This document shows positions 31,589-43,050 of a stretch of DNA of 64,000 bases, one piece after another. A program made the position numbers and the translations under genes. The stretch's first letter is position 1, and each line of letters begins with the position of its first letter. A model generated the notes under the pieces. The model made no database searches. It was not told where the DNA came from and worked only from the letters and a program-made list of their open reading frames with translations. The DNA comes from Anisodus tanguticus (lineage: Eukaryota; Streptophyta; Magnoliopsida; Solanales; Solanaceae): the NCBI GenBank assembly GCA_034509755.1, contig CM067556.1:37990045-38054044 (forward strand). The letters run 5' to 3'.

Positions 31589-32561
31589 TGAGTAGTTGCT
31601 GACTCTATAATGTTGCTGAGCTGAGAATGTGTTTTGATTATTTGACAAACAACGTATTCAAAAGACAATCAAGTACAAGAAAGACATAATGAATGCATTG
31701 AAGAACTATAAGTACAAACACATCTTCAAAGGATTTAGTGAAACAGCCATATCAACACAGGAACTGATCCCTATCGAAGCACAATCGAGATTGTCAAAGA
31801 ATAATTTAATAACCGAAAAGGAAAATTATAATTCAACTCATTCCTATTCAATGATTATTCGGATTTTTTCTTTATGAAAATCTTATCATAAGTTGAACAC
31901 ACGGGATTAGCATTAAAGTAGGAAAAGGAGAAGCCGATGTGTATACAAGGAAAGATGAAAATTCAAGTCAAACAGGGATTGGTTTTCGAGTGCAATTATG
32001 AAACCAATACTTGGTTGAAATCAACAAGAAAAGGGCAATAGCTAATTCTTTATAAACATAACACGTAAGTTTTGGAGCTTAACCACAATTATACTTACAA
32101 CCTTCAAGCGTGAGGCATCAAGAGTAAGTGAATTCAACACCTGTGTATCTCATAGAGAAAACTACAAAGAACCCGAGCTTATCAAGATTTATCTTTCAAT
32201 TCATTATTATTAGTTATATTCGAGTTGTGGTTCCATCTATTTACCTTTGATAGTATCGAGTTGTAAGGGGATTTTTTTGACTGGGTAGAGTCATTGAAGT
32301 GTTTGCTAATAATTTGGAACTTTTGAGCGTTAAGAGGGTAGAGGTGGGACAGTCTGAAATAGTTCCTTAGGTGTACAAGGCATTGTAACCTTAAACATCT
32401 CGTGTTTAGTGAAGTTTGGGAAAGTCCTACCTGAGGTTGGCTGTGGTTTTTTTCTCCTTTGAGCAAAGATTTCTCCATAAAAAAAATTCTTGTGTTGATT
32501 TACTTATTCTGCAAGTTAACTTCCTGCATAATTGCTCAAAGAACCTGATTCTTTGATTACA
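31589..32561 (+). repeat. 5' LTR of Sirevirus-like copia element A
   Basis: Starts at TGAGTAGTTGCTG and ends near TTGATTACA. It carries the late-LTR signature 'ggttggctgtggtttttttctcctttgagcaaagatttctccat' and 'attctgcaagtt', characteristic of solanaceous Sirevirus-like LTRs. The first 700 bp match 43227-43922. The exact start could instead be TGTTGCTGAG at 31610, because both copies share the bases in between. Confidence 0.75.
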
Positions 32562-32564
32562 TAC

Positions 32565-33301
32565 TGATACGAAATTGGGATGAGAATAGAGGGATATAAG
32601 CAAGACCCGATTGGTAATAAATTTATGGACAAACTTGGATATATGTAATTCAAACCCTCCCAATTGAATTCAACCAAAAGAACCTATACTATTCAATTTC
32701 AACAAAAGAGATGATTCAAATGAATCCACAAGTGACCAACTCAATTATGAAATTAATGGAATTGGGTTCAATAACCAATTAAGGAATCCACCTTAATTAT
32801 CTATCACTAGACGCTAATTAACACTACAAACTATCCTAAAATAATACTAACACACATATGAGTTCAAGATTTATCTTCAAGCTAATGATGAAAATAAGAC
32901 TAAGGGTTCCTTATATAGTATCCCTATTACAACAAAGACCCAAACGTGGTCTTTGCACAAATAATCCAACATGGACCCTTCTCCTCTTGATTTGCACTCC
33001 TAACCACGAATTGCATAAATTGCATTCCTAACCACTAATTGCACTCTTTAACCATGAATTTCACTTCTAACCATGTTTGCACTTCTAACGACATTGTGTG
33101 GCTTCCATCAATTGGCCCTCATCTCCATGATTCTTCCAAGCAATCATCCACATAATGTAAGCCTTTATGACTTGTCCTTCCATGGCCTCCAAAGGCCCTG
33201 TCTCTATCACCAAAAGGCATGTAGCATGGAAATGCATGTCTGAAGCTCTGTCATAGGTTTTAGCCTTCATAGTCGCCCATGAGCTTCCTAGGATCATATC
33301 A
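32565..33301 (-). repeat. 3' LTR of the non-autonomous element
   Basis: Matches 38035-38787 nearly base for base and ends in GGATCATATCA. It lacks about 80 bp present at the outer end of the other LTR, so TGATAC is joined directly to GAAATTGGG. Confidence 0.9.
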
Positions 33302-33317
33302 TCCTCCCCTTCTTCAA
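33302..33317 (-). other. Polypurine tract
   Basis: The minus strand reads GAAGAAGGGGAGGA immediately before the LTR start TGATATGATCC, the usual plus-strand priming site. The preceding minus-strand codons spell NSRTNPFEEGEDD, like the last residues of many plant gypsy pol proteins. Confidence 0.88.
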
Positions 33318-33518
33318 AAGGATTCGTCCTCGAATTCGTACCTTGCAAGACATAGAAGAGTATAAGTATCCTCCCACACAACAAATTAGGTAATTATCAT
33401 AAGGAAAATGATAATACCTAAAGTAAGCAAAGCATGCAACCAACACAGTAAATGGCTCACTTTTATGATATAACCAAGCATCATAAGGATCTAGAAAGAC
33501 TATGAATCCCAATAATGC

Positions 33519-34082
33519 TCAAGACACTTGGCTATTCATGACATGTTGACAAAAGGGTAAATTAAGGAACCCAATGCATTTAGGAAAACAAACATGCAAG
33601 TTCACATTGATCCTAGCATTCAAGAAGCACATATCTTCCCTAAGTGCAACATCACAAACAAAACCAACCCAAGTCAAGAGTCTAATTATTACACTAGCCC
33701 ATCCCAAGAAAGGATCCACTATCAAGTCAACATTGGGGTCAAATACAAAGGTATCCCCCACACTATTTTGCTCACATTCTCCATGCAAACCCAACATAAA
33801 ATTAAGTAATAACACTAGTAAAGAATCACATGAACGACTAAAAGTGTTACTACCATATTCATCATACAAAAAAGTTACCTCCATGGCTTTAGAAAGCCCA
33901 AGAATAAGTATGAGCCACGAATACATACCGTCCTCGAAGGAAGTATAAGATGTGACATCATACCAAGTTGTTGGCCAATGAGGTTCGCTAAAAAATCCCT
34001 TTTCACATCTCCTCATTTGATGAAACTTCACAAACAAGTTAATCACATAATCAAGTTCATCAAGAGATACCTTTAAGCTCAT
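33519..34082 (-). pseudogene. ORF with a trace of gypsy reverse transcriptase
   Basis: An open frame of 187 residues. Residues about 48-72 ('SFEDGMYSWLILILGLSKAMEVTF') resemble the RT block around 'K.GLYEWLVMPFGLSNAPSTF', but the rest, including any YxDD, is absent. Hydrophobic stretches follow (SLLVLLLNFMLGLHG; ASVIIRLLTWVGFV). I read it as a small pol relic fused to unrelated sequence. It could alternatively be a novel membrane-associated protein. Only the RT resemblance is seen; it is weak. Confidence 0.4.
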
Positions 34083-34221
34083 CGATCCTATGCCAAGCTT
34101 TGATTAGCTACTCCTCCCCCTTTAGGTTAGAAGATCTAGCATAGTCCTTCCAAAAAGTATGTTTTTTCCTTCCAAATTGCTCCCCCTTCTTTAAAGAGCA
34201 CTCTTCACTTTTGGAAGCTTT

Positions 34222-35209
34222 TTATAAACACGACGTTGGTCGATCAAGTGGGCCACAAACCCTCAAGAAGGATTTTCCGTCATCGGGGAGAGCATCATCC
34301 CCCCATAGTGGATTACCACATACTTTGTAGCCTCCAAAGGTGGCTACATGTTCATCATCACAACACATACCAATATGCACCTCATTTTCACTAGTCATGT
34401 CATCATCAAATAAGACATTATCTTTAAAGAGAGAACAATCAATGAATGATGAGTATTGCAAAGATGTAATTTCACTCTCATAAAGAAAACCATCATTTTT
34501 CAAAGCATTTTTCTTTCCATGACTATCCACATGATCAACTATATCAATATATTCACTAATTTGAGGTTCATTAAACACATCACAAAGATCCTCAATTAGT
34601 GGGTTATCATAACAATCAAGTTGATCAACACAAATATCCACACTAGTTGGACACAAATCGATCTTTCTAGAAGAACTAATCCAGTCATCAATAGGATCAA
34701 CTAGTGGGTGAGCAATCTCAGCACATGACAATGAACAAACACTCTTATCATACGTGTCAACACTAGGAACAAAAATTGATCTCATAAAAAGAATCAATTC
34801 GGTCATCAAAAGGATCAACTAGTGTGGAATCACTAATTTCAACAACATCGTCAACAATCTTTAAAGAACTAAGCTCATCACATGGTAAAGATTCATTAAG
34901 TTCAACTAAGGACAAGATATCATTCACACTCAAGTCAACAACATTCACATTCACATTAATTGGAGTGTTGAGATGAGCTATTTTACCTTGAAGTTCACAC
35001 AAAGTATCTTCTTTACCGTGGTTTTCAATGGTGGAGCACATTTGCTCCTTTGGGAAGCCTTCAACTACCTCACGAACTTTCAAAGTTTGAGGTTCATCTT
35101 TCAGTTTGCTTCCAAGAATACCTGCACCATTATCAAGACCACTAGAAAAGAAGGAAAAGTTACATGAATTAGAATTGGGTTGTGATAACCCTCTCATATC
35201 ACTCCACAC
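34222..35209 (-). CDS. Acidic ORF pair of unknown function in the non-autonomous element
   Basis: Two overlapping minus-strand frames (35209-34763 and 34818-34222) give a chain of about 340 residues if a frameshift near 34790 is allowed. It is rich in Asp, Glu, Ser and Val with repeats of the form 'DSTLVDPFDDRIDSFYEI' and 'AHPLVDPIDDWISSSRKI', that is, an internal 'LVDP.DD.I.S' repeat occurring twice across the frame break. There is no RT, RNase H or integrase motif. The length and the repeat suggest it was once translated. Function unknown. Confidence 0.45.
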
Positions 35210-36072
35210 AATATTTCATTTTTCTTCTCTAGAGTTATCACTTTTCTCTCCCTTAGTCCTATCAATATTTTCTCTCTCAAGTTCAGGGAGTTGGGGCAAG
35301 TGCTAAGAATCTCTTGTGAAGGATTTGGTGAACCTTTCACTTCTTCTTTCCCTTTGGCTTCACTTGAAGTAGCCTTCTCTTCTTGTAGTGGTTCTTTCCT
35401 TTTCGGAATGTGCTTGATTCTCTCATTCTTTCCATATGTATTGACAAAGCGACACCTCCAAAATTCCTTCAAGGCACTCCAAGTCTCAATTGGTTGCCCC
35501 TTTATCTTCTCATGCTCCCAATGCTTAATAAGGGCTCCTCTTAGGGTGCTTGAAGCTAGTTCCACTTTCTTCTCTTCCAAGTAGTTGTAGCATTTAAAGA
35601 TCTCGTCCAACTTGTGCTCCCATTGGAAGTAATCTTTTTCACTAGATTTTGTACACAAAGTTGGCAACTCTATGTTGGAATTTTGTTTACTTGCATTCGC
35701 CTCGAGATTAGGATTCATGGGTGGAAATAGAAGTTTTTCTCTAGCATCCACTATGCACTTGTACCATTCATTCTCATATGGAATCCTATGTTCTTGGAAC
35801 CAAGGATATCCTAAACATATGTGACAAGTATCCATGGGAAGCACATCACACCAAATCTCCTCTTGGTACACACCATGTGTAATGAATACCTTCACTTTCC
35901 TATCAACCCAATACCCTCCCTCATCATAATAAGGATACCGTCTCATTACACAAGGTATCCTCAACCATTCAACCATACGAGGGGTGATGAAGTTTGTATA
36001 ACAATCATCATCAAGAACAAGAGAGAATCCCGCACATCCACAAACATTCACCTTGGTTTTGATAGTTCTCAT
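35194..36072 (-). CDS. Retropepsin-like domain followed by gag-like domain (order reversed)
   Basis: A 292-residue open frame with no internal stop. Residues about 8-115 resemble the gypsy aspartic protease: 'VLDDDCYTNFITPRMVEWL' at the active site (families have I-D-x-G-S-C-T-N), 'YQEEIWCDVLPMDTCHICLGYPW' at the C-terminal block. Residues about 145-210 ('YFQWEHKLDEIFKCYNYLEEKKVEL', 'SALKEFWRCRFV') resemble a retrotransposon gag domain. The tail is Lys/Glu-rich. Normal elements encode gag before protease. The active-site Gly is Asp, so proteolysis is doubtful. The ATG at 36072 is one choice; the frame upstream is closed within about 20 codons. Confidence 0.6.
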   Translation of the reverse strand: MRTIKTKVNVCGCAGFSLVLDDDCYTNFITPRMVEWLRIPCVMRRYPYYDEGGYWVDRKVKVFITHGVYQEEIWCDVLPMDTCHICLGYPWFQEHRIPYENEWYKCIVDAREKLLFPPMNPNLEANASKQNSNIELPTLCTKSSEKDYFQWEHKLDEIFKCYNYLEEKKVELASSTLRGALIKHWEHEKIKGQPIETWSALKEFWRCRFVNTYGKNERIKHIPKRKEPLQEEKATSSEAKGKEEVKGSPNPSQEILSTCPNSLNLREKILIGLRERKVITLEKKNEILCGVI

Positions 36073-36118
36073 ATTTGGATCAATCCCCTCTTGATAAATT
36101 GGGTTCCCTCTATGCCCA

Positions 36119-36168
36119 ATGCCTATCGATGTCTCCCTCCTACATGCCTATCGATGTCTCCCTCCTAC
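36119..36168. repeat. 25-bp tandem duplication
   Basis: ATGCCTATCGATGTCTCCCT plus CCTAC occurs twice in a row without a mismatch, in the short gap between the two main ORFs. The copies shift the frame by one base, which may be what separates the upstream acidic ORF from the protease ORF. Confidence 0.85.
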
Positions 36169-36259
36169 CTTCAACATCATATCCATATTGAGAACATGAC
36201 ACATTTGTATTAGGATAAGGAACATAAGACATTGTACTTCTTGAAGTAGGAAATGTACA

Positions 36260-36763
36260 CTATATTTTCCTTCTAGGACGACTTTTACCTCCTCCAACCC
36301 ACGCACTTATACCATCTCGCTTAGTATAGGAAGTATCACGAGGGGATGCACGTGAATATCCTCTAGAAAATTCTTCACAAGGTTCACACTCAAGTACACT
36401 ACCCTCACGGTCATATTCACCACAAAATGCATAACCACTCGATTCATGTTCATCACAACTCCCTATTTCATGCGACTCTTCATAAATTGATTCGTGAGGT
36501 ATGTGTGAGAAAGAACTATACCTCAAGTCACCTCCATATCTGTGGTGTGTTGTATGATGATCTTCATAACCATCGTCTTCACCATAAGACTCTTCTACTC
36601 CCTCATCTTGTTCATGAGATCCATTTACCTCATATTCACCTCCAGAGTAGTGCTCTTCACCATCACATGGTTCATGTTCATAGTGACCACTAACGTCTCC
36701 ATAAGCTCCATCATCATCATGGTCATAACCTCCGTCACTAGAGCCATCCCATATCATCATCAC
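36260..36763 (-). CDS. Asp/Glu/Gly/His/Tyr-rich ORF of the non-autonomous element
   Basis: 167 residues of strongly biased composition: clusters such as DGGYDHDDDGAYGDVSGHYE and a basic end (GGGKSRPRRKI). It precedes the protease-gag ORF in the same direction. The composition suggests a disordered, charged protein. It could be a linker or N-terminal part of the element's polyprotein cut off by the tandem duplication at 36119. The opposite strand is also open here, but only because of codon bias. Confidence 0.45.
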   Translation of the reverse strand: MMMIWDGSSDGGYDHDDDGAYGDVSGHYEHEPCDGEEHYSGGEYEVNGSHEQDEGVEESYGEDDGYEDHHTTHHRYGGDLRYSSFSHIPHESIYEESHEIGSCDEHESSGYAFCGEYDREGSVLECEPCEEFSRGYSRASPRDTSYTKRDGISAWVGGGKSRPRRKI

Positions 36764-36789
36764 AAGATCCCGAAGCGATAAACGACATG

Positions 36790-37934
36790 TTTCCTTATAA
36801 CTCCTCTCCTTATGACCCCTCTTCGTGTACCTACAAAACGAGCAAACAGGTTAGTAGCAAAAGCTCTTCACACCACTCGTATTTGCACTCAAGTCTTACC
36901 ACAACCTAATGCTTCTTCCAAAGTTGGTATAGAAATCAATTGTCCAATCAATTCATACGGTTGCTAAGTTTTGTGGAAGAATAGATTCTTGTTTTAGGAA
37001 TGATGGACGACTCAAAACAACGGACAAGAGCCAAAGAAGTTCAACGAAATAAAACAGAAAAACTTAAGAAAAATTAGCATGAAATAAAAATGAGACTCAA
37101 AAACTAGTTAACAATCAAGTAAGAAAAAGTACTAATTATTAATTAGCTTAGAAAATTAAAGAAATGGGAAGGAAAAGAAAAATTGAATTTCAACACAAAG
37201 AATTTTTTTGGAAAAATTGGAGGAAAGTAATGAAATTCAAGAATTAATTAGCAAACAAGTATGTTTAATCACTTGTTTTTAATTAATTATAAGTATTAAA
37301 AATAGGATAAGAAATCAAACCGAAAGAAATTTGAGCGAAAACCAGATAAAAATGCCCAAAACAGGGGCTGAAACAGAGCAAAGTAGGACAATTTGCCCTC
37401 TGAAGTTGGGTTGCGCATGGCTGACGTGGCAGCTGCGTGGACCTTTTTTTTTTTTTTTTTTTAAACTTTGGCCCACACACACACCTTTCAACCTTTGACT
37501 TGATGATTTTTTGATCAAACACACCTCTTTTGTGTCTTCTTCCCTATAAAGATTTGAAGTTCTTCAAGAACACCAAATTTTCAAACACCTTCAAATCAAC
37601 TCCAAATTGCACCAAATTTTAAATATAAGCTCCCCTTGATGTAGAGAACAAAACCCACCAACTTTTGAAGTTAATATCACATTCTTTCACCAAAACCCAC
37701 TTTCAAGTGTCAAACCTTGAAGCTCCAACAATGGTAGAATGCTCAAAACACCTCCAAATTGAACGAAACTTGAAATTTAGGTTCAACTAACACTAGGGAA
37801 CAAGAATCTAGTGTCGAAACAAAAAAATTAACATAATATTTTTCTTGGAAATTTTCAGAATTTCATTTTTTTTTTGAATTTTTAAAATAGAAGAACCTAG
37901 GATTAAGAATTGTAGATACAATCCTTTAGCCTAA
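36790..37934 (-). other. Leader region of the non-autonomous element
   Basis: AT-rich untranslated leader between the primer-binding site and the first ORF. It contains a T20 run (37443-37464) and no significant ORF. Confidence 0.6.
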
Positions 37935-37946
37935 GCTCTGATACCA
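37935..37946 (-). other. Perfect primer-binding site
   Basis: The minus strand reads TGGTATCAGAGC, 12 of 12 to the tRNA-iMet 3' complement, two bases after the LTR end. Its conservation contrasts with the decayed sites of the gypsy elements nearby and suggests a younger insertion. Confidence 0.92.
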
Positions 37947-37948
37947 AA

Positions 37949-38787
37949 TGATATGATCCGGCTTGTGGAAGACACGGATTCAAACAACAAAAACGTGAAA
38001 ACTAAAATAATAAAAAAATTGAGGATGAGAATTGAAGAAATTGGGATGAGAATAAAGAGATAGAAGCAAGACCCAATTTGTAATGAATTTATGGACTAAC
38101 TTAGATATATGAAATCCAAACCCTCCCAATTGAATTCAACCAACAGAACCTATACTATTCAATTTCAACAAAAGAGATGATTCAAATGAATCCACAGGTA
38201 AACAACTCAATTATGAAATTGATGAAATTGGGTTCAATAACCAACTAAGGAATCCACCTTAATTATCTATCACTAAACGCTAATTAACACTACAAACTAT
38301 CCTAAGATAATACTAACACACTCATATGAGTTCAAGATTCATCTTCAAGCTAAGGATGAAAATAAGGCTAAGGGTTCCTTATATAGTATCCCTATTACCA
38401 CAAAGACGCAAAAGTGGTCTATACACAACTAACTCAACATGGGCCCTTTTCCTCTTGAATTGCAATCCTATTCTCGAATTTGCACTCCTAGCCACGAATT
38501 GCATGAATTGCATTCCTAACCACTAATTGCACTCTTTAACCATGAATTTCACTTTTTCCATGTTTGCAGTTCTAACCACATTGTGTGGCTTCCATCAATT
38601 GGCCCTCATCTCCATGATTCTTCCAAGCAATCATCCACACAATGGAAGCCTTTATGACTTGTCTTTCCATGGCCTCCAAAGGCCCTGTCTCCATCACCAA
38701 AGGCATGTGGCATGGAAATGCATGTCCGAAGCTCAGTCACGGGTTTTAGCTTTCATAGTCGCCCATGAGATTCCTAGGATCATATCA
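37949..38787 (-). repeat. 5' LTR of the non-autonomous element
   Basis: Bounded by TGATATGATCC and GGATCATATCA, an exact 11-bp inverted terminal repeat. 839 bp. Divergence from the left LTR is low, only a few per cent by eye. Confidence 0.92.
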
Positions 38788-39882
38788 CATAGGTAGTATC
38801 AATATCCTAACAAGTGATCTCAAAGATAATTCTTTTTATGAAGGCTAGAACCTTAAAAGATGGCTGAACCTCCTAGAGTACAAAAAGGCCAATAAACAAC
38901 AAGACCGCCCTGCTTCAACGTCAAATAATATGGCTGATAGAAAGCAACAATTGAAGACTTCATAATTAAAGAAGATCTTAATTATGGAAAATCATTATGA
39001 ATGGTCCTGAAATACATGGCCAGGGATGAGAAGGGAAATACGACTATTCCCAAGGAGAAAAAATACATAAAGACTATCATGCTATCAAAAAGAATGCCAA
39101 GGCCAAGAAGTTACTTATTTGTGGCATCAGAACTGACGAATACAATAGAAAATCCTCCTGTAAAAGAACCAAAGAAATGTGGGACACCCTATAGATGACA
39201 CATAAAGGAACAAGTCAGGTAAAGAAGTCGAAGTAGCCATGCCAAAAATAGGCAGTACGAGTTGTTCAAGATGAATGACAGAGAATCAACTCAAGAGATG
39301 CTCAATAGGTTCACCAACATAATTAATTAACTAGACTCTCTTGGTGTGGATATTTCTCAAGAAAAAAGGATAGAACAACTTCTTAACATCCTACCAGACT
39401 CTAGGGAGAGAAAAGTCAAAGCCATCATAGAGGCCAAAGACCTGGAAGAAATGACAATTGATTAATTCATGAGAAACTTAAAAACCTATAAGATGAGGAA
39501 ACTCCAGGCATAGAATAATACTTCATCAACCAACGAGGTGAACTTAGTCCTCGCAGCTACTAATAAAAAGGATCTTGATGAAGAAGACATGGCACTACTT
39601 ATAAGAAGATTTCAAAAATTCATGAGAAGAGAAAGATTCTTAAACAAAGGAGACCCATCAAGACTGAGAGGGCTTGATAAAAGCAGTCAAGAAGGATGCT
39701 TCAGATGTGGGAGTACATACCACTTTGTAAGAGAATGTCCAAAGAAATAAGATGATAGGAGAGCAAGTGATCCTGATAGACAAAAGGAACATGCTCCTAA
39801 AAGAAGGATGATCACTGAACAAGCTGACCAAATTTTAAAAAACTCTTTAGCTTCTATGATGGACTCCTCAAGAGATGATGAA
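38788..39882 (+). pseudogene. Gag of Sirevirus-like copia element A
   Basis: Resumes the copia A element after the nested insertion. From ATG 38860 (MAEPPRVQKGQ) the frame breaks many times. Recognisable parts: 'KLLNILP', 'KVKAIIEAKDLEEMTID' (39410-39465), then a clean stretch 39538-39750 with 'KKDLDEEDMALLIRRFQKFMRRE' and the CCHC knuckle CFRCGSTYHFVRECP (39700-39744), fully conserved. It ends at 39882, where a gypsy LTR has inserted. No protease, integrase or RT of copia A is seen in the window. Confidence 0.85.
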
Positions 39883-41923
39883 TGTCATGGCCCAAATCAG
39901 GACATGGGCATAACATGACACTCAGTGCTTGACTGCATATGACCGAACAAATTACATGACTTGTTGACTCAATATGAAGCATGTACTATTACATGAAATG
40001 ATAAAAACATGATTTAAATGTTTTAAAAAATCTGAGTAATGCATGTACTTCATCCGTCTCAATTTATTTGAAGGTTGACCAGTTTTGAGAGTCGAACAAC
40101 TTTTTCTTTGACTTAATTTTAAATATAGATTCTTCGAGTATCTTATAATAAAATTTACATATTTGAAAACTACATAAAAAGTACTATAAGTCTGCATAAT
40201 TAATAGTTAACAATATATGAAAAGAGTTGGAAAAAATCATAGTAAAAAAAAGTAATTTAACTTCCCAAAGTGGTCAACCTTCAAACAAATTGGAATGGAG
40301 GGAGTAATTAATAATACTGAAAATACTGTATGCAGATATGAATGCAGAAATTGTCTAAAACATGATAAATGTAGCTGACATGTCTATAGATGATTGAATA
40401 TCTAACATGACATAATAGACCAATTTATGAAATCTTTGACATGAGTCTGAATACTAAATTGTATATCGGACAAAGCCCCCGGCATATCTCTGTGGGGTGA
40501 TATGACATAAACAAAAAACAAGATAACCTGAATAAAATTGGGCTCACCAATAGCTAATATATGTGGATCCTAATGTGCGGTCCTATCGTCCTGTAAATCT
40601 GTACCTTCACTGTGAAATACAGGTCCCGGGAAAAAGAGATGTGAGTACTCTAAAATAGTACTCGTATGTAAATCAACTAAAGAAAGCAAATTAAATCGGG
40701 TGAACGAGGGAATCTCATTATATTATACCTATGAAATAATGAATCTCATGGAATAAAAGTTATGAGTGTTCATAGATACATAGAGAATTCATTACATACA
40801 GAATGTAACAACATGAGCTAATACATCACTTCATAGTTGAAGACATAAGAACAATAGAGATTTTTCATAATTTAGGCATAGTCCTTCTATTGGGTAAAAA
40901 CGTGGAGACATGGATGAATGTGACATGGGGAAGAACAAGAGACATTTATGCATGTACAAAGTCTTACATACCTTATTAGCTTCAAAATCCAAAGAAAAAC
41001 CAAACTTTTGATGAAGAACTCCAATTCCTTCACTTGAACTCTTGAGAAGGATTTTCTTGAAAATACTAGGGTTTATAACATAGAATCTTATTTAGAATCT
41101 ATGTATAATCATTCGAATTACTTATAAATACTTAGGAGGGACTTACCTTGATGTGGAAGGATGAGGAGAGGAGACAAAATTTGTGCTAGGGTTTGAAGAA
41201 GTAAAGAATAGAATAAAAAATTAGGAAAAAATGTAGTTAAAAATAATGTAGGGATTGCACGCCATGGAGGACGCTTTGCGTGCCCAGCAACATGTGATTC
41301 CTTGCTTGCGTGTGAGTGTTCTCATGATGGGCCTCACTTATCTTTCGGGACACGTGCAACATGGCCCTCGAACGTCAGTTAGCTTGCGTCGCGAGCCCGT
41401 GGACAGGCACCACTAAAATCTCTTTAGTAAAACATACATAACTTTTTAGGAGATCCATTTGACATGATCCCTATATGGATGTAAAGTTATTTCAAAGGAA
41501 TACAACTTTAATCAAGAGAGTTCTCCCATATTCCTTATAGATTTTACTAAATACGTGCTTTAAGTGAAGTCTTGTGCAAGCTAAGTTGGAAAAGTTTGAT
41601 TTATATGATCTTCTGAACTTGTTTTGGCCTTAGGATAGACTTACACCGCAAATTACTTTCAAATCACATTGTATACATGATATTGGCATTATAAGATATT
41701 TCTAATGGCCCCGGTCATTCTTGACATGATAAAACAATACCTTTCACATTCAACGGTACGACTAGAAGTCTTTAAACTTAATGAAATTTCTCTAACTACT
41801 TTAAACCACTCTCATCTCTTTCTAATTATAATTCATATGTATGCACATCTAAATACTAAGATTCAGGTCTATCCACATTCTTTTAACAAGTTCAAACCTA
41901 ACCCGAAAGTATGAGGTGTTATA
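39883..41923 (-). repeat. LTR of a minus-strand gypsy element
   Basis: The plus strand runs from TGTCATGGCCC to GAGGTGTTATA. On the minus strand it starts TATAACACCTCATAC, a mutated TGTAACACC. A minus-strand 'ttcgaggatgtatgatcccaagggagaga' stretch directly to its right is a pol end plus polypurine tract, so this is a 3' LTR. It interrupts the gag of copia A. Confidence 0.75.
40048..40304. mobile_element. Stowaway-type MITE
   Basis: 257 bp with terminal inverted repeats of more than 30 bp: CTTCATCCGTCTCAATTTAT at one end and, reversed, CTCCCTCCATTCCAATTTGT at the other, each followed by TTGAAGGTTGACC. TA duplications lie at 40046-40047 and 40305-40306. The CTCCCTCCGT end and TA target are diagnostic of Stowaway (Tc1/mariner). 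No ORF. Confidence 0.92.
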
Positions 41924-43050
41924 TTATCTCTCCCTTGGGATCATACATCCTCGAATGATGGATCATTGTTCTTCTTAGTCTTACTTAACATGAAGGGACA
42001 AGACCCCTATAAATACATATCTCCTCATCATTCATCATCATCAAAACCATGGGCAAAATACATCGAATTAGGGGGAAAAGATCATAGGCACGAGTAGTAT
42101 AAGACACTAGGACTTAATTCTTGGTCATGGACATAGCATTACCTTTAGAACTTAGATATAATCAAATAATGGGGCACAGTTCAACATAGTTTCTCTAATC
42201 ATTGTAGTTCAACACCCTCATTATAAAATAGAGATTATGAAGGTAAGAATCATAGGCACGAATACTTCGTTCATCAAGCACCTAAGACATGAGTGTATAG
42301 TCATTTTGAACCTAAATAGGGCATAGGTACTTAGGGCAAGAAAAAGGGCATCCTTTGTGCCTATTTACAAGATGGTTTCATATATTCACTTAGAGAGGAA
42401 ACTCAGCATTAGCCCAACATCTCTTTCACTCATAACCTACCTTGATAATTTATTATTTTGATCATGATCGTAAAACCTTAGCGAGAAGAATATATACACG
42501 AATTACATAGAAGCATGGGTAAAACTTCTATCTTGACTAACTTTCATCATCTATCAACATCATTGCCATGATATCACTATAAGCAGAATGCATGAAGAAA
42601 TGGACCGTGGGCACGAGCATGTAGAAATGTGTATAACATAATATTAGGGGAAAATAAGACATTTACCTTCGGCATCCTCCCCTTGTTAAAGGAATAGGTG
42701 CGGATTCCATAAGACTCTTTGTTTTAATTTTTAAAAACGTTTACCTTACCTTCTGCTTGATCATTACCAAAATCATCATCATAATTGGAAAGCACTTAGA
42801 AGCTCGAACATGGACATGGGTATATAAGCACTATAGAAACATGAGAAACAAGTACGACCTTAACTTCCGGCTACACAAAAATCAGAGTGTGATACATAAA
42901 AGAGAAGAACGTAGGTATGAATCACCTAGAACATCAATGGGGTTCTTTGACTTGCAAGACTAGAGAATAGATCTTGAACATGGATATGAAATGATTATGT
43001 ATAGACTAAAAACCTTGTGTAGTGAGACTTAACTGTATCAATATGAAGAT
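41924..43050 (-). other. 3' tail of the minus-strand gypsy element
   Basis: Internal sequence next to the LTR: a polypurine-like tract (41924-41938) and a pol-end word (ATTCGAGGATG, minus). The rest has scattered units such as 'ataggcacgaatac' and 'gggcacgagca', but no codable domain. The exact point where copia A resumes (about 43050) is not visible as a target duplication. Confidence 0.45.

Larger units (their letters stand above)
32565..38787 (-). mobile_element. Non-autonomous LTR retroelement (6.2 kb, minus strand) with PR-gag ORF
   Basis: Complete structure: two LTRs (735 and 839 bp), a perfect TGGTATCAGAGC primer-binding site, a polypurine tract, and near-identical flanks (CATAC left, CATAG right, 4 of 5). 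It is inserted at the junction of the 5' LTR and leader of copia A; copia gag resumes on its right at about 38860. The 4.6-kb interior codes on the minus strand but holds almost no polymerase. Instead it has an acidic His/Gly-rich ORF, an ORF with a retropepsin-like domain followed by a gag-like domain, and acidic ORFs. It belongs with large LTR derivatives mobilised in trans, probably by a gypsy element. Confidence 0.85.

Noticed and set aside
33574..33948. 124-residue plus-strand ORF inside the LARD-like element
   Set aside because: Mirror of the minus-strand frames; the PBS and PPT fix the coding direction as minus.
36427..36781. His-rich plus-strand ORFs
   Set aside because: Reverse complement of the Asp/Gly-rich ORF, open only through codon bias.
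42757..42963. 68-residue ORF in the gypsy tail
   Set aside because: No recognisable motif; located in repetitive non-coding tail sequence.
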